Positions 1-8,384 are shown, numbered from the stretch's first letter. The stretch: 15,490 bases of DNA from DATJXG01 sp035500455 (GCA_035500455.1 DATJXG010000411.1:1-15490); one strand, 5' to 3'. Numbers and translations: made by a program. Notes: generated by a model not told the origin, from the sequence alone.

Positions 1-1
1 C

Positions 2-1141
2 TCTTCCGACAGCAGCATTCCCGTGATCGTGATGACCGCGTGGGGCAACGTCGAACTGGCCGTCGAAGCCATGCGCCGCGGCGCCCGCGACTTCCTGCAG
101 AAGCCCTGGGAAAACGAGCGCATGCTCGCCGTGCTTCGCACTCAGGTGGAACTGCACCGCGTGCTTCAGCAGGCTGCGCGCCTGGATGCCGAGAACCGTC
201 TGTTGCGCGCCGAAGGACGGCCGGAGTTCATCGCCGCCGCACCTTCCATGCAGCCTGTACTTGAGGCGATCACGCGCATCGGCCCCTCCGACGCAAACGT
301 CCTGATTACCGGCGAGCATGGCACCGGAAAAGAAGTCGTTGCCCACACTCTGCATGCGCTTTCCGAGCGGGCGTCGCGGCCGCTGGTCGCGGTAAATACC
401 GGAGCCTTGCCGGAGGGAGTGTTCGAGAGTGAATTATTCGGCCATGTGAAGGGCGCCTTCACCGACGCGCGCTCCGACCGCATCGGGCGCTTCGAACTGG
501 CCGACGGAGGAACGATCTTCCTCGACGAAATCGGCAACGTTCCCCTGCACCAGCAAGCCAAGCTGTTGCGCGTGCTGGAGTCGGGCGATATCGAGCGCGT
601 TGGCTCATCGCGTTCGCGCCATGTGAACGTCCGTGTCGTCTCCGCCACCAACACCGATCTCCACGCGGCATGCGCCTCCGGCCAGTTTCGCCAGGATCTT
701 CTGTTTCGCCTGAATACCGTCGAGATCCATATTCCGCCTCTCCGCGAACGGCGCGAAGACATTCCCACGCTTGCCATCCACTTCCTGCGGCGCTACGCTT
801 CCCGTTACCGTCGCCCGGTCGAAGGCTTCGACGGGCGGGCGCTGCAATCCCTGGCGCAGTATTCCTGGCCCGGCAACGTACGGGAACTGGAACACACCGT
901 CGAACGCGCGGTCCTGATGTGCCGGACGCAGGAAATCCAGACCGGCGACCTGGGATTGAACCTGTCGCGCGCGGTGGGCCAGAATTTGGGAAATCTGGAA
1001 GACCTCAGCCTGGAGTCCGTGGAGGCCATTCTCATCCGCAAGGCGTTGCAACGCTTCCACGGCAACGTCAGTCAGGCGGCGGAGGCGCTGGGGCTGAGCC
1101 GCGGCGCGCTCTACCGGCGGATGGAAAAGTATGGGCTCTAG
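2..1141 (+). CDS. NtrC-family sigma-54-dependent response regulator (5' partial)
   Basis: This is a DNA-binding response regulator that should activate sigma-54 promoters when phosphorylated, presumably by the kinase encoded next. The frame is open to the window edge, so the N-terminal half of the receiver, including the phospho-acceptor Asp, is missing. Counting from the GTG at 23, the receiver end is visible with the conserved Thr5 and Lys27 (FLQKPW). The AAA+ domain follows: Walker A GEHGTGKE 97-104, the sigma-54 contact loop as GAFTDA 144-149 (a variant of GAFTGA), Walker B TIFLDE 164-169, the arginine-finger region 222-231 and WPGNVREL 282-289. A Fis-type helix-turn-helix lies at about 347-370. 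The family architecture is certain. The regulon is unknown, because no -24/-12 promoter was recognised in the window. Confidence 0.95.
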   Translation, partial: SSDSSIPVIVMTAWGNVELAVEAMRRGARDFLQKPWENERMLAVLRTQVELHRVLQQAARLDAENRLLRAEGRPEFIAAAPSMQPVLEAITRIGPSDANVLITGEHGTGKEVVAHTLHALSERASRPLVAVNTGALPEGVFESELFGHVKGAFTDARSDRIGRFELADGGTIFLDEIGNVPLHQQAKLLRVLESGDIERVGSSRSRHVNVRVVSATNTDLHAACASGQFRQDLLFRLNTVEIHIPPLRERREDIPTLAIHFLRRYASRYRRPVEGFDGRALQSLAQYSWPGNVRELEHTVERAVLMCRTQEIQTGDLGLNLSRAVGQNLGNLEDLSLESVEAILIRKALQRFHGNVSQAAEALGLSRGALYRRMEKYGL

Positions 1142-2558
1142 CCCACTCGGCACTCCTGTAATACGCAAACCGCCGAAACGTCCGCGCATGCGCTACGAAA
1201 GGCGCGTGACTCTGTTTGCCGTGTTTGCCGCTTTGCCCGGCATCCTGGTCAGCGGCGTCCTTATCTTTCTGCAGTCGTGGTCGGTGGAATCCAAACTCGC
1301 GCTCTTCATAGCCGAGCTGCTCGCCTGGGCTCTGGCGGGGATGGCGCTGCATGAGCAGGCAATTCGCCCTCTGCAGACCCTCTCAAATGTGGTCGCCTCG
1401 CTCCGCGAAGAGGACTACTCATTCCGCGCCCGGGGTACGGCGGTGGAAGACGCTCTGGGCGAGCTTTCCCTGGAAGTGAATGCGCTGGCGGATATGCTCG
1501 CAGGGCAGCGCATTCATGCCATCGAGGCCACCGCCCTGCTGCGGCGGGTGGTAGAAGAAATCGACATTCCGCTTTTCGCCTTCGATCCCGCGCAGGCCCT
1601 GCGCCTGGTGAATTCTGCCGGTGAACGCCTGTTGCAGAAACCGGCGGCGCGCCTTATGGGAAACACCGCCGCCGAAATCGGCCTGCAGGATTGCCTGACA
1701 GTGGAAAACGAAGGCCTGGTTCCGCTCCATCTCAACGGATCGAACGCGCGTTGGCTGGTGCGCCGCAGTTCCTTTCGCCAGAACGGGGTGCCCCACACTC
1801 TCCTGGTTCTGTCCGACGTAAGCCGCGCTCTGCGCGAAGAAGAGCGCCGCGCCTGGCAGCGGCTGGTGCGGGTGTTGGGCCACGAGCTTAACAATTCGCT
1901 TGCGCCCATCAAGTCGATTGCCGGCAGCCTGAGTACCCGCATCGCCGAAGTGCCGCTTGGCCCCGAGCATCGCCAGGACTTTCTTCGCGGCCTGGAAATC
2001 ATCGAAGCCCGTGCCGCATCGCTCAACCGCTTTCTGCAGGCCTACCGCCAACTGGCGCAGATGCCGCCACCGGTGCTGCGCGAGACGCAGCTTGGGCCCG
2101 TGGTCAAACGGGTGGCCGACCTGGAAACTCGGGTTAAGGTCGCTGTGTTGCCGGGACCGGAAATCGTGCTCATGGTGGATCCCGACCAGATCGAGCAAAT
2201 GCTGATCAACCTGGTGCGCAATGCGGTGGAAGCGGTCCTCGCGCCGGCGCAGACTGAGAACGGAAGGAGCGGTGTTGAAGCGGGGCCGCCCGAGATCGTG
2301 ATCCGCTGGGAGGGAGCCTCCAAAGAAGTAGCCCTTACCATCGAAGACAACGGCCCGGGGCTGCTCAATCCCAGCAATGTCTTCACCCCCTTTTACACTA
2401 CCAAACCGGCGGGAAGCGGTATCGGGCTGGTGCTTTCGCGGCAGATCGCCGAAGCCCACGGCGGCACGATCGAGCTTTCAAACCGCAAAGATAAGACCGG
2501 GTGCGTCGTGCGGATCGCTTTGCCACGCATGCCGGCGCGAGTGAACGCGACCCGCTGA
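1131..2558 (+). CDS. NtrY/NtrB-like membrane sensor histidine kinase
   Basis: Two-component sensor kinase that autophosphorylates on His and should pass the phosphate to the upstream regulator. Its ATG overlaps the end of the regulator by 11 bp, so the two are probably translationally coupled; a second ATG at 1188 would drop 19 residues. Two closely spaced membrane helices (about 27-48 and 56-74) leave almost no periplasmic loop. A HAMP-like linker (about 75-130) and a PAS-like region (about 135-230) follow. The H box is GHELNNSL with His251, in the HExxN form that often also supports phosphatase activity. The N box has Asn360/Asn364, the G1 box is DNGPG 406-410, the F box FTPFYTTK 418-425 and the G2 box GSGIGL 428-433. 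All catalytic boxes are intact. The signal sensed is probably cytoplasmic or membrane-borne, and is unknown. Confidence 0.93.
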   Translation: MGSSPLGTPVIRKPPKRPRMRYERRVTLFAVFAALPGILVSGVLIFLQSWSVESKLALFIAELLAWALAGMALHEQAIRPLQTLSNVVASLREEDYSFRARGTAVEDALGELSLEVNALADMLAGQRIHAIEATALLRRVVEEIDIPLFAFDPAQALRLVNSAGERLLQKPAARLMGNTAAEIGLQDCLTVENEGLVPLHLNGSNARWLVRRSSFRQNGVPHTLLVLSDVSRALREEERRAWQRLVRVLGHELNNSLAPIKSIAGSLSTRIAEVPLGPEHRQDFLRGLEIIEARAASLNRFLQAYRQLAQMPPPVLRETQLGPVVKRVADLETRVKVAVLPGPEIVLMVDPDQIEQMLINLVRNAVEAVLAPAQTENGRSGVEAGPPEIVIRWEGASKEVALTIEDNGPGLLNPSNVFTPFYTTKPAGSGIGLVLSRQIAEAHGGTIELSNRKDKTGCVVRIALPRMPARVNATR

Positions 2559-2633
2559 CAGGGACCATCAGCACTCGAAGAATCCTGATCAGGGAAGTGT
2601 GGTCGTTCCAGGCGGGACGCTTCGGGTGAAAGC

Positions 2634-2661
2634 CAGTTTTCAGTTCGCAGTTCTCAGTTTT
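2634..2661. repeat. Heptamer tandem array (4 units of CAGTTNN)
   Basis: Four contiguous 7-bp units share the core CAGTT followed by a variable dinucleotide (TT, CG, CT, TT). The array lies in the convergent gap between the kinase gene and gltX. On the minus strand it begins in the last codons of gltX, and the array itself supplies the TGA stop codon (2656-2654). The same family, inverted, recurs at 11511-11551. Confidence 0.8.
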
Positions 2662-4240
2662 GGCCGTTCGCTGACCAGGCGTTGCCGAATGCCTCCACCC
2701 TCTCGCGCACGCTGAGCACGTGTTTCGGCAGCGTCAAACGGCTGCCTTCCTCCAGGATGGGAATCAGCTTGTCGAACTCCGGGCCGGAGTGTGATCCGGT
2801 CACCACGATGCGAATGGGATGAAACAGCTCTTTCCCCTTGGCTCCGGTTTCGCTCTTCACTTCGTTCACCAGTTGCTTGAAACATTCGGCCGTCATCTGG
2901 CCTGTCTTGGCGGACTCATCGGCGAGCACCTTCACCGTAAAGCGTGCAATGACGGCATTGGTATGCGGCCAGGCAAGAACATCTGCGTTGTCCGGAGCCG
3001 CAATTGCGGCCATCGCGTCATATTGGAAAATCAAACCTGCCCGCTCCGGCAGCTGGTCCAGGCGATCGACTGACGGCACCAGAAGGCGGGTGACCGCACC
3101 CAGCCAAGTCTCTAGGGCCGGCGGCAGATTTGTCGCCACGGAAGGGCCCGAGCCGATGCTTTGGGTCGGCAAAATCGAGTACGGCAGGGCCAGGGCGCGA
3201 ATGTAATAGGGCACCGCCATACGTTCGATCTGCGGCGGGATGTTCTCCTTGATGTAATGGCGGTTCAGCCAGTACAGCTTCTCGAAATCGAAGATGGCCG
3301 GCGAGGGCGTCACCCGTTCCAGTGAGAATTCCTTCACCAATTCCTTCATGCTGAAAATCTCCCGCGTGCCGCCTGCCGGCGCCCATCCCAGCAGCGCCAG
3401 GTAATTTACCAGCGCCTCGGGAAGCACACCCATCTCGCGAAAATTAGCGATGGAAGTCGCGCCGTGCCGCTTGGACAACCGTTCCCGGTCCGCGCCAAGA
3501 ATTGTGGAGAGATGCGCAAACTCCGGCACCGGCCATCCCAAAGCCTCATACAGAGCGACTTGCTTGGGGGTATTCGAAAGGTGATCGTCACCGCGAATGA
3601 CGTGGGTGATCTTCATCAGCGCGTCGTCGATCACCACTACGTAGTTGTAAACCGGCATGCCGCTGGAACGTAGAATGATGGGATCGCTCACGACTTCGTT
3701 AGAGAACTCCACTCCGCCATGTACGATGTCATGAAAGCGAATGGGGTGCTCGGGAATCCGCAGGCGAATCGCGCAGGCGCCGCCGGCAACCCGCTTCCGG
3801 CGCGCCTCTTCCGGATCTATCGCCCGGCACTTGCCCGAATAAATCGGCGCCCGATGTTCCGCCACCGCCCGCTCGCGCTCGTGCTGCAGATCTTCTTCGG
3901 AACAGAAACAGAGATAAGCTTTGCCCTCGCTCACCAGCCGCTCCGCGTGCTCGCGATAAATCTCCAGCCGGTCAGATTGACGGTAGGGGCCAAAGGCGCC
4001 GCCTTTGTCCGGGCCCTCATCCCAGTCCAGGCCCAGCCACTTCAGGTCTTCGATCAGTTGATCTTCAAAGCGAGCCTCGCTGCGCTCCACATCGGTATCT
4101 TCGATGCGCAGCACCATGGCGCCGCCCTTCTGCCGCGCGAATAGCCAGTTAAAGAGAGCGGTCCGGGCATTGCCGACGTGCAACTGCCCTGTTGGCGAGG
4201 GCGCAAAGCGCACACGAATCGAGCTTTTGGAAGGCACCAC
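2654..4240 (-). CDS. gltX: Glutamyl-tRNA synthetase
   Basis: Class I aminoacyl-tRNA synthetase that charges tRNA(Glu), possibly also tRNA(Gln) if the organism uses the amidotransferase route. At 528 aa it is slightly longer than the usual 470-500. The HIGH-type motif is SPTGQLHVG (15-23) and the KMSKS equivalent is RLSKRHG (254-260). The catalytic-domain signature GDDHLSNTPKQ is at 217-227. A zinc-site pattern is partly kept: Cys111-x-Cys113-x24-Cys138, but residue 140, His in the E. coli CXCX24CXH pattern, is Ala. The C-terminal anticodon-binding domain runs from about 320 to the end. Two tandem GTG codons (4240 and 4237) could start translation. A -10-like TGC-TAACAT lies just upstream, so 4237 may be a leaderless start. 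The upstream RDD gene ends 16 bp away on the same strand. The stop codon lies inside a heptamer repeat array. Confidence 0.96.
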   Translation of the reverse strand: MVPSKSSIRVRFAPSPTGQLHVGNARTALFNWLFARQKGGAMVLRIEDTDVERSEARFEDQLIEDLKWLGLDWDEGPDKGGAFGPYRQSDRLEIYREHAERLVSEGKAYLCFCSEEDLQHERERAVAEHRAPIYSGKCRAIDPEEARRKRVAGGACAIRLRIPEHPIRFHDIVHGGVEFSNEVVSDPIILRSSGMPVYNYVVVIDDALMKITHVIRGDDHLSNTPKQVALYEALGWPVPEFAHLSTILGADRERLSKRHGATSIANFREMGVLPEALVNYLALLGWAPAGGTREIFSMKELVKEFSLERVTPSPAIFDFEKLYWLNRHYIKENIPPQIERMAVPYYIRALALPYSILPTQSIGSGPSVATNLPPALETWLGAVTRLLVPSVDRLDQLPERAGLIFQYDAMAAIAAPDNADVLAWPHTNAVIARFTVKVLADESAKTGQMTAECFKQLVNEVKSETGAKGKELFHPIRIVVTGSHSGPEFDKLIPILEEGSRLTLPKHVLSVRERVEAFGNAWSANGQN

Positions 4241-4243
4241 AAG

Positions 4244-4252
4244 ATGTTAGCA
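4244..4252 (-). promoter_or_regulatory. Putative extended -10 element abutting the gltX start
   Basis: On the minus strand the sequence is TGC followed by TAACAT (hexamer at 4249-4244). A transcript starting 7 nt after the hexamer would begin at 4237, the second of two tandem GTG codons. No Shine-Dalgarno sequence is visible. It overlaps the gap after the RDD gene. No -35 match was found, so this is a pattern-based inference. Confidence 0.35.
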
Positions 4253-4256
4253 GAGC

Positions 4257-5612
4257 TTACGCCTGGCCCGGATGCTGCGAAGAAAGGTAAGTCCCGGTAA
4301 TGCGGTCATGCCAGCAAAGCTGGTCTTCATCGAGGAAACACCACGCGTAGCCCAAACCCAGCGAAAGAATCGACAAAATGGAAGCCACAGCCCGCCAGCG
4401 TCGCGAGCGCTGGGAAGCGGGAGTGTCGTCAAACCGGCTCAGCCGCAGGCCTGCCAGGTGCAGCCCCGGCGTGCTTCCCGCATATACCAGGAGCAGGAAT
4501 TGGTAACCGGCCCAGAAAACAATCCCAAAGGCGCAGCCAATTACAAATGCCCGCAAGCGCGACATGGTTGCGTCCGTGACCTGGAAGAAAACATACTCGA
4601 ACAATACGGTGGCAAAGACGACGATCACAGCATCCAGGCCGGCGGCGAACATGCGCACTTTCATCGAAGCCGGCGTGAGTGGTATTTCGAAACCCGGCCG
4701 CCGTTCGTGTACCGGCTCTTCAACCTCCTCGATCAGGATGCCGCCCAGCGCCGGTGGAACGGGAGCGATCTCTGGCGCTTCGAGAATTCGCGGCCGGTCG
4801 AGTACTGGCTCAGCCAGTTCGTCCAGAGGACGGGGAGGGCCTACGGCCGAGGACCGTGGAAAGTGGATGACGCGCGTGGATGCGTCGGCTGTCGCGCCGC
4901 TCGCCGTAGCGGCCGGATCGAGGGCCCGTTTTACCGCCGCCGCAGACGTCGCGCCTTCGGCAGCGACCGCAGGCTTCGCCGATGCTTCCGGCGCAGTCGA
5001 ATCCTTGCTGTACTCCGCTTCATCCTCGAACCTCAAGCGCAACGAAGGATAACGGGGCTCCTGCGACCCACGCCGCGCCTGATAGCTGTCCAGCCGCGCG
5101 GCCACTTCCTGGCGCCAGGTTGCCAGATCCGGATATCCGGGAAGAAGCGTCTGTTCGGGCAAAGGCGTCTTTTCTGCCTGATCATCGAAGTCGCCACTCG
5201 AGTGTAAATTTCCAACTCCGGCCTCAGGTTGCTTTATTTCATCCTGCGCAGCTGCAGCAGGAGTGGGCATTTCAGATTTGCCGATATCGCCTGCCGCTTG
5301 CCCGCTGCCTTCTTCCGCAACTGTCTTCGGCCGCTCGGATTGCGCGGACGTGGGCCGGCCGCTCTCCTCTACGACAAATCGCGGCTTGGTTTTGACATTG
5401 TGTTCCAGGCTGGCAGCGAACATCTGCTCGCTCGCATCGTATGCCTCAGGATCAATCAGATTCCCCGCCGGCCCGACGGTGGAATCATTATCAGGAACGA
5501 ATCTTCTTTTCGCCGGAGACGGAGCCGCGGGCGGATGGGCCTTGTCGTCGCAGTGGCACACCTCTCCGCAGATAGGGCATGGCAGGGGACGGTCTTGTGA
5601 GGAAGAAGCCAA
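4257..5612 (-). CDS. RDD family membrane protein with N-terminal Cys-rich motif
   Basis: Predicted inner-membrane protein of unknown function, 451 aa. The N-terminus has a zinc-ribbon-like CPICGEVCHC (Cys12, 15, 19, 21). A long, low-complexity, Ala/Pro/Glu-rich region (about 25-310) is probably disordered and cytoplasmic. The RDD domain fills the C-terminus (about 316-445), with three hydrophobic helices at about 322-345, 353-378 and 407-427, the Arg...Asp signature at Arg320/Asp327 in the first helix, GSTPGLHLAGLRL at 379-391 and WHDRITGTYL at 434-443. The start is a TTG (5612-5610), chosen because AAGGTGA lies 9 nt upstream on the minus strand and the Cys motif follows closely. RDD domains are often called transporters, but the substrate is not known. 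It sits 16 bp upstream of gltX and may be co-transcribed with it. Confidence 0.85.
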   Translation of the reverse strand: MASSSQDRPLPCPICGEVCHCDDKAHPPAAPSPAKRRFVPDNDSTVGPAGNLIDPEAYDASEQMFAASLEHNVKTKPRFVVEESGRPTSAQSERPKTVAEEGSGQAAGDIGKSEMPTPAAAAQDEIKQPEAGVGNLHSSGDFDDQAEKTPLPEQTLLPGYPDLATWRQEVAARLDSYQARRGSQEPRYPSLRLRFEDEAEYSKDSTAPEASAKPAVAAEGATSAAAVKRALDPAATASGATADASTRVIHFPRSSAVGPPRPLDELAEPVLDRPRILEAPEIAPVPPALGGILIEEVEEPVHERRPGFEIPLTPASMKVRMFAAGLDAVIVVFATVLFEYVFFQVTDATMSRLRAFVIGCAFGIVFWAGYQFLLLVYAGSTPGLHLAGLRLSRFDDTPASQRSRRWRAVASILSILSLGLGYAWCFLDEDQLCWHDRITGTYLSSQHPGQA

Positions 5613-5654
5613 ACCCAGTAGTCACCTTTGGTGTGTTCGTGATGGCGGCGCACT

Positions 5655-5684
5655 TTGCCACTCGGGCAGGCGCCGTGCTAAGTT
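5655..5684 (+). promoter_or_regulatory. Possible sigma-70-type promoter for lptD
   Basis: TTGCCA (5655-5660), an 18-bp spacer, then TAAGTT (5679-5684) lie in the 119-bp divergent gap between the RDD gene and lptD. This would give a leader of about 40 nt. Both boxes are imperfect matches to the consensus, so confidence is low. Confidence 0.3.
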
Positions 5685-5731
5685 CACGCATACCCCGGCG
5701 TGGACCTTTCGCAAGGGTTGCTGCGCTTCCG

Positions 5732-8221
5732 ATGATCCGTACCCGATTCCTTATCACGGCGGGAATTGTTTGTCATCTGTTACTCACTCCTCCCCTAGTT
5801 ACCAGCCAGTTGCGGGCTAGGCCTCCGAAGAAGCCCGCCAGCGAAGCTAAAGCCGCGAAAACCCCGCCTCCATCCACTTGTCCGCTGAAAAAGAATGAAG
5901 ATGGCGTCTGCGCCGTTCAACAGGAAAAAGATGGGCCGGTGTTCAAGCTGCATGGCGAAGTGGAAGTTCACTATCTGGGCTTTATTCTTCGCGCCGACGA
6001 GGCGTCGTACAACTCTGACACCGGCGAAACCGAGGCCAGCGGTCACGTAATCCTCGATGGAGGCCTCAATGATGAGCATCTGGAAGCCACACACGCGGTT
6101 TACAACCTCAAGACCGAAACCGGAAAGTTCGAAAATGTGCGAGGCACGATCGGCCTGCGCCTGCGCCAGTCGCGCCTCGTACTCACTTCCTCGGAGCCGT
6201 TTTCGTTCAGTGGCAAACTGGTGGAAAAGGTCGCGCCCGATCACTACATCGTGCACCAGGGCACGATTACCACCTGCGAGGTCCCCAATCCCAAGTGGCA
6301 ATTCTTCGCTCGCAAGGTAGAAGTGGAGGCCGCCAGCGACGCCAAGGTCTATCACAGCACTTTTCGTATCGAAGGTATTCCTGTGATGTTTCTGCCCTTC
6401 GTCACTTACCCCATCGAACGGCAGCGGCAATCGGGGTTTCTGATTCCCAATCTCGGCAGCTCATCGATCAAAGGGCTGATCGTGGGCGAATCCGTCTATT
6501 GGGCAGTCAATCGCACCATGGATGTCACTCTGGGTTCGGAGTATTTCTCGCTGCGCGGATGGGCGCCGCAAGGCGAATTCCGCTGGCGGCCCAGCGAAAC
6601 TTCGTTCGTGGACCTGCGCTTCACCAGCGTTCTCGACCGCGGCTACGGCCCGAATCACGTCGATCAGGGAGGCGCCGACGTTCGCCTCAACGCGCAAGGC
6701 ACGTTGCCCCTTGGCTTCCGGGGCGTGGCTGATATCGACTACCTCACCTCATTCGTCTATCGCCTGGCATTCAACGAAATTTTTACTCAGGCCGTTTATT
6801 CGGAGGTAAAGTCGCAGGCTTTCGCTTCGCGGACAACCAACGGTATTTCTTACAACATAGCTTCCGAGCGCTATCAGGATTTCGAGAGCAGCAACAACGG
6901 CGATGTGATCACAATTCTGCACGCGCCAAGCGTTGATCTCTCGGCGGTCGATCACCCTGTTGCAGGCTCGCCCTTCTATTGGTCGTTCGATGCCTCTGTC
7001 GGCGGCCTCTCGCGCAGCGAACCCTTCGTGGCCGGCGCCAGTGAAGCATTCCGCACCGCGGACCTGGTTGGCCGCTTCGACCTGAGCCCCACGCTGGCCT
7101 TGCCGCTGCTGGTTCACGGGTGGTCGGTGCGGCCGGAACTTACCCTGCGGAACACGCTCTACACGCAGGAAATCGATGTGGTTAACGGGAACCGCACTGC
7201 GGTTACCGATCCAATTAACCGCAAGGCCCTCGAAGGCTCCGTCGAAATTCGCCCACCGGCCCTGGAGCGCGTCTTCGCCGGCGAATACTTCGGACGCAAA
7301 TGGAAACACGTCGTCGAGCCGGCGGCGACCTATCGCTACGTGACCGGTGTAAACAACTTCGAGCACCTCTTGCGCTTCGATGCGCTCGACATCCTGAGCG
7401 ACACCAACGAAGTCGAGTACAGCGTTGTGAACCGCCTCTTCGCCAAGCGAGTGAATCCGCCTCCCGACAACTGTCCCTCTCAGGGCATGCCGTCTTCTCT
7501 CTTTGTGGGCACTCCCTCGCCCCCACAAGGTTCTGTTCCCTGGGGCCGCGAAACCGCCGAAGAAAATCCCTGCACGCCCGAGCCACAAACCCGCGAGGTT
7601 CTTTCTTGGGAGCTGGCGCAAAAATATTTTCTCGACCCAACCTTCGGAGGCGCGCTGGTCCCCGGCCAGCGGAACGTTTTTACCACTACGGCGGATCTCA
7701 CCGGCATTGCGTTCCTGACCGGGGAACGTCATCTTTCCCCGTTGATTTCGCGTCTGCGCCTTCAGCCCAGCAACCACACCAACGCGGAATGGGACCTCGA
7801 TTACGATTTCCAGGCCAGGGGAATCAACGCCAGCACCGCCCTCGTGAATTATGAATTCGGTCGATTCACCTTCGGCGGCGGCGACGCCTATCTGCGCACG
7901 CCGCTTGCCGTAACCGGAGCGACAAGTTCATCCGCGGTGACGCGCCAGTCCTTCAATCAATTCCGCCTGCAACTCGGTTACGGACGCCCCAACAAACGCG
8001 GTTTCAGCGGCGCCAGCAGCGTGGGCTTCGACGCCAATCTGAACTTTCTGCAATACGCCGCCCTGCAAACCACCTACAACTGGGGATGCTGCGGCTTCAC
8101 CGCTGAATACCGCCGCTTCGCCCTAGGCTCGGTGCGAAATGAAAACCAGTTCCGCTTCAGCCTCGCTCTGGCCAACCTGGGCTCCATCGGCAATCTAACC
8201 CGCAGAGACCGCCTGTTCTGA
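5732..8221 (+). CDS. lptD: LPS-assembly outer-membrane protein LptD
   Basis: Outer-membrane beta-barrel that, with LptE, inserts lipopolysaccharide into the outer leaflet. The start was set at ATG 5732, because a signal-peptide-like segment (Arg then a hydrophobic stretch, residues 3-24) follows directly; the open frame extends upstream to 5579 without signal features. This gives 829 aa. After the signal and a Pro/Lys-rich linker, an OstA/LptA-like jellyroll spans about 68-220, and the barrel runs from about 225 to the aromatic C-terminus (RRDRLF). Cysteines match the four-Cys scheme of E. coli LptD: an N-terminal Cys (Cys50 and/or Cys60), Cys182 in TTCEVPNPKW, and the adjacent pair Cys786-Cys787 in WGCCGF. 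Two further Cys lie in a Pro-rich loop around nt 7470-7575. No lptE is recognisable nearby. Confidence 0.93.
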   Translation: MIRTRFLITAGIVCHLLLTPPLVTSQLRARPPKKPASEAKAAKTPPPSTCPLKKNEDGVCAVQQEKDGPVFKLHGEVEVHYLGFILRADEASYNSDTGETEASGHVILDGGLNDEHLEATHAVYNLKTETGKFENVRGTIGLRLRQSRLVLTSSEPFSFSGKLVEKVAPDHYIVHQGTITTCEVPNPKWQFFARKVEVEAASDAKVYHSTFRIEGIPVMFLPFVTYPIERQRQSGFLIPNLGSSSIKGLIVGESVYWAVNRTMDVTLGSEYFSLRGWAPQGEFRWRPSETSFVDLRFTSVLDRGYGPNHVDQGGADVRLNAQGTLPLGFRGVADIDYLTSFVYRLAFNEIFTQAVYSEVKSQAFASRTTNGISYNIASERYQDFESSNNGDVITILHAPSVDLSAVDHPVAGSPFYWSFDASVGGLSRSEPFVAGASEAFRTADLVGRFDLSPTLALPLLVHGWSVRPELTLRNTLYTQEIDVVNGNRTAVTDPINRKALEGSVEIRPPALERVFAGEYFGRKWKHVVEPAATYRYVTGVNNFEHLLRFDALDILSDTNEVEYSVVNRLFAKRVNPPPDNCPSQGMPSSLFVGTPSPPQGSVPWGRETAEENPCTPEPQTREVLSWELAQKYFLDPTFGGALVPGQRNVFTTTADLTGIAFLTGERHLSPLISRLRLQPSNHTNAEWDLDYDFQARGINASTALVNYEFGRFTFGGGDAYLRTPLAVTGATSSSAVTRQSFNQFRLQLGYGRPNKRGFSGASSVGFDANLNFLQYAALQTTYNWGCCGFTAEYRRFALGSVRNENQFRFSLALANLGSIGNLTRRDRLF

Positions 8222-8242
8222 GTTGCCTCCCGCGCCCAATTT

Positions 8243-8356
8243 CCTTCGTGAACCTTCGTGTACCCTTGGTGTCCTTCGTGGTTGGCCTTTGAATTTTGTT
8301 TGCACATAAGCGAGGCAAACACAACGGGCGCCAAGGTGACACGAAATGCAGGAAGG
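8243..8356. repeat. Decamer array CCTTCGTGNN with inverted partner forming a long imperfect hairpin
   Basis: Four exact-period 10-bp units (8243-8282) share the core CCTTCGTG plus a variable dinucleotide; the third unit is diverged (CCCTTGGTGT). A degenerate inverted copy lies at 8326-8356. The arms can pair: 8264-8274 with 8326-8336 (11 bp, two G:T), 8255-8261 with 8339-8345 (7 bp) and 8243-8247 with 8352-8356 (5 bp). An inner stem pairs 8297-8303 with 8315-8321 around an 11-nt loop. The element fills most of the lptD-larE gap. No T-run follows, so it is not a standard terminator. Confidence 0.75.
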
Positions 8357-8384
8357 TAAACGCGGTGAGGAAGTCGTGCTTGGC

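Noticed and set aside
1419..2459. 346-aa minus-strand open frame inside the histidine kinase gene
   Set aside because: The + strand carries every kinase box intact; this frame has no motif.
2584..2593. Perfect 10-bp palindrome CCTGATCAGG after the kinase stop
   Set aside because: It has no loop, no T-run and a single occurrence; chance is likely in this GC context.
5579..5731. Upstream extension of lptD to the first ATG of the open frame
   Set aside because: The extra 51 residues overlap the divergent RDD gene start and would bury the signal peptide; ATG 5732 fits an exported protein.
6749..7777. 342-aa minus-strand open frame inside lptD
   Set aside because: Shadow of the beta-barrel coding sequence; no start signal and no family match.
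8243..8282. CRISPR array
   Set aside because: Units are only 10 bp and contiguous, with no unique spacers of 25-40 bp and no cas genes.
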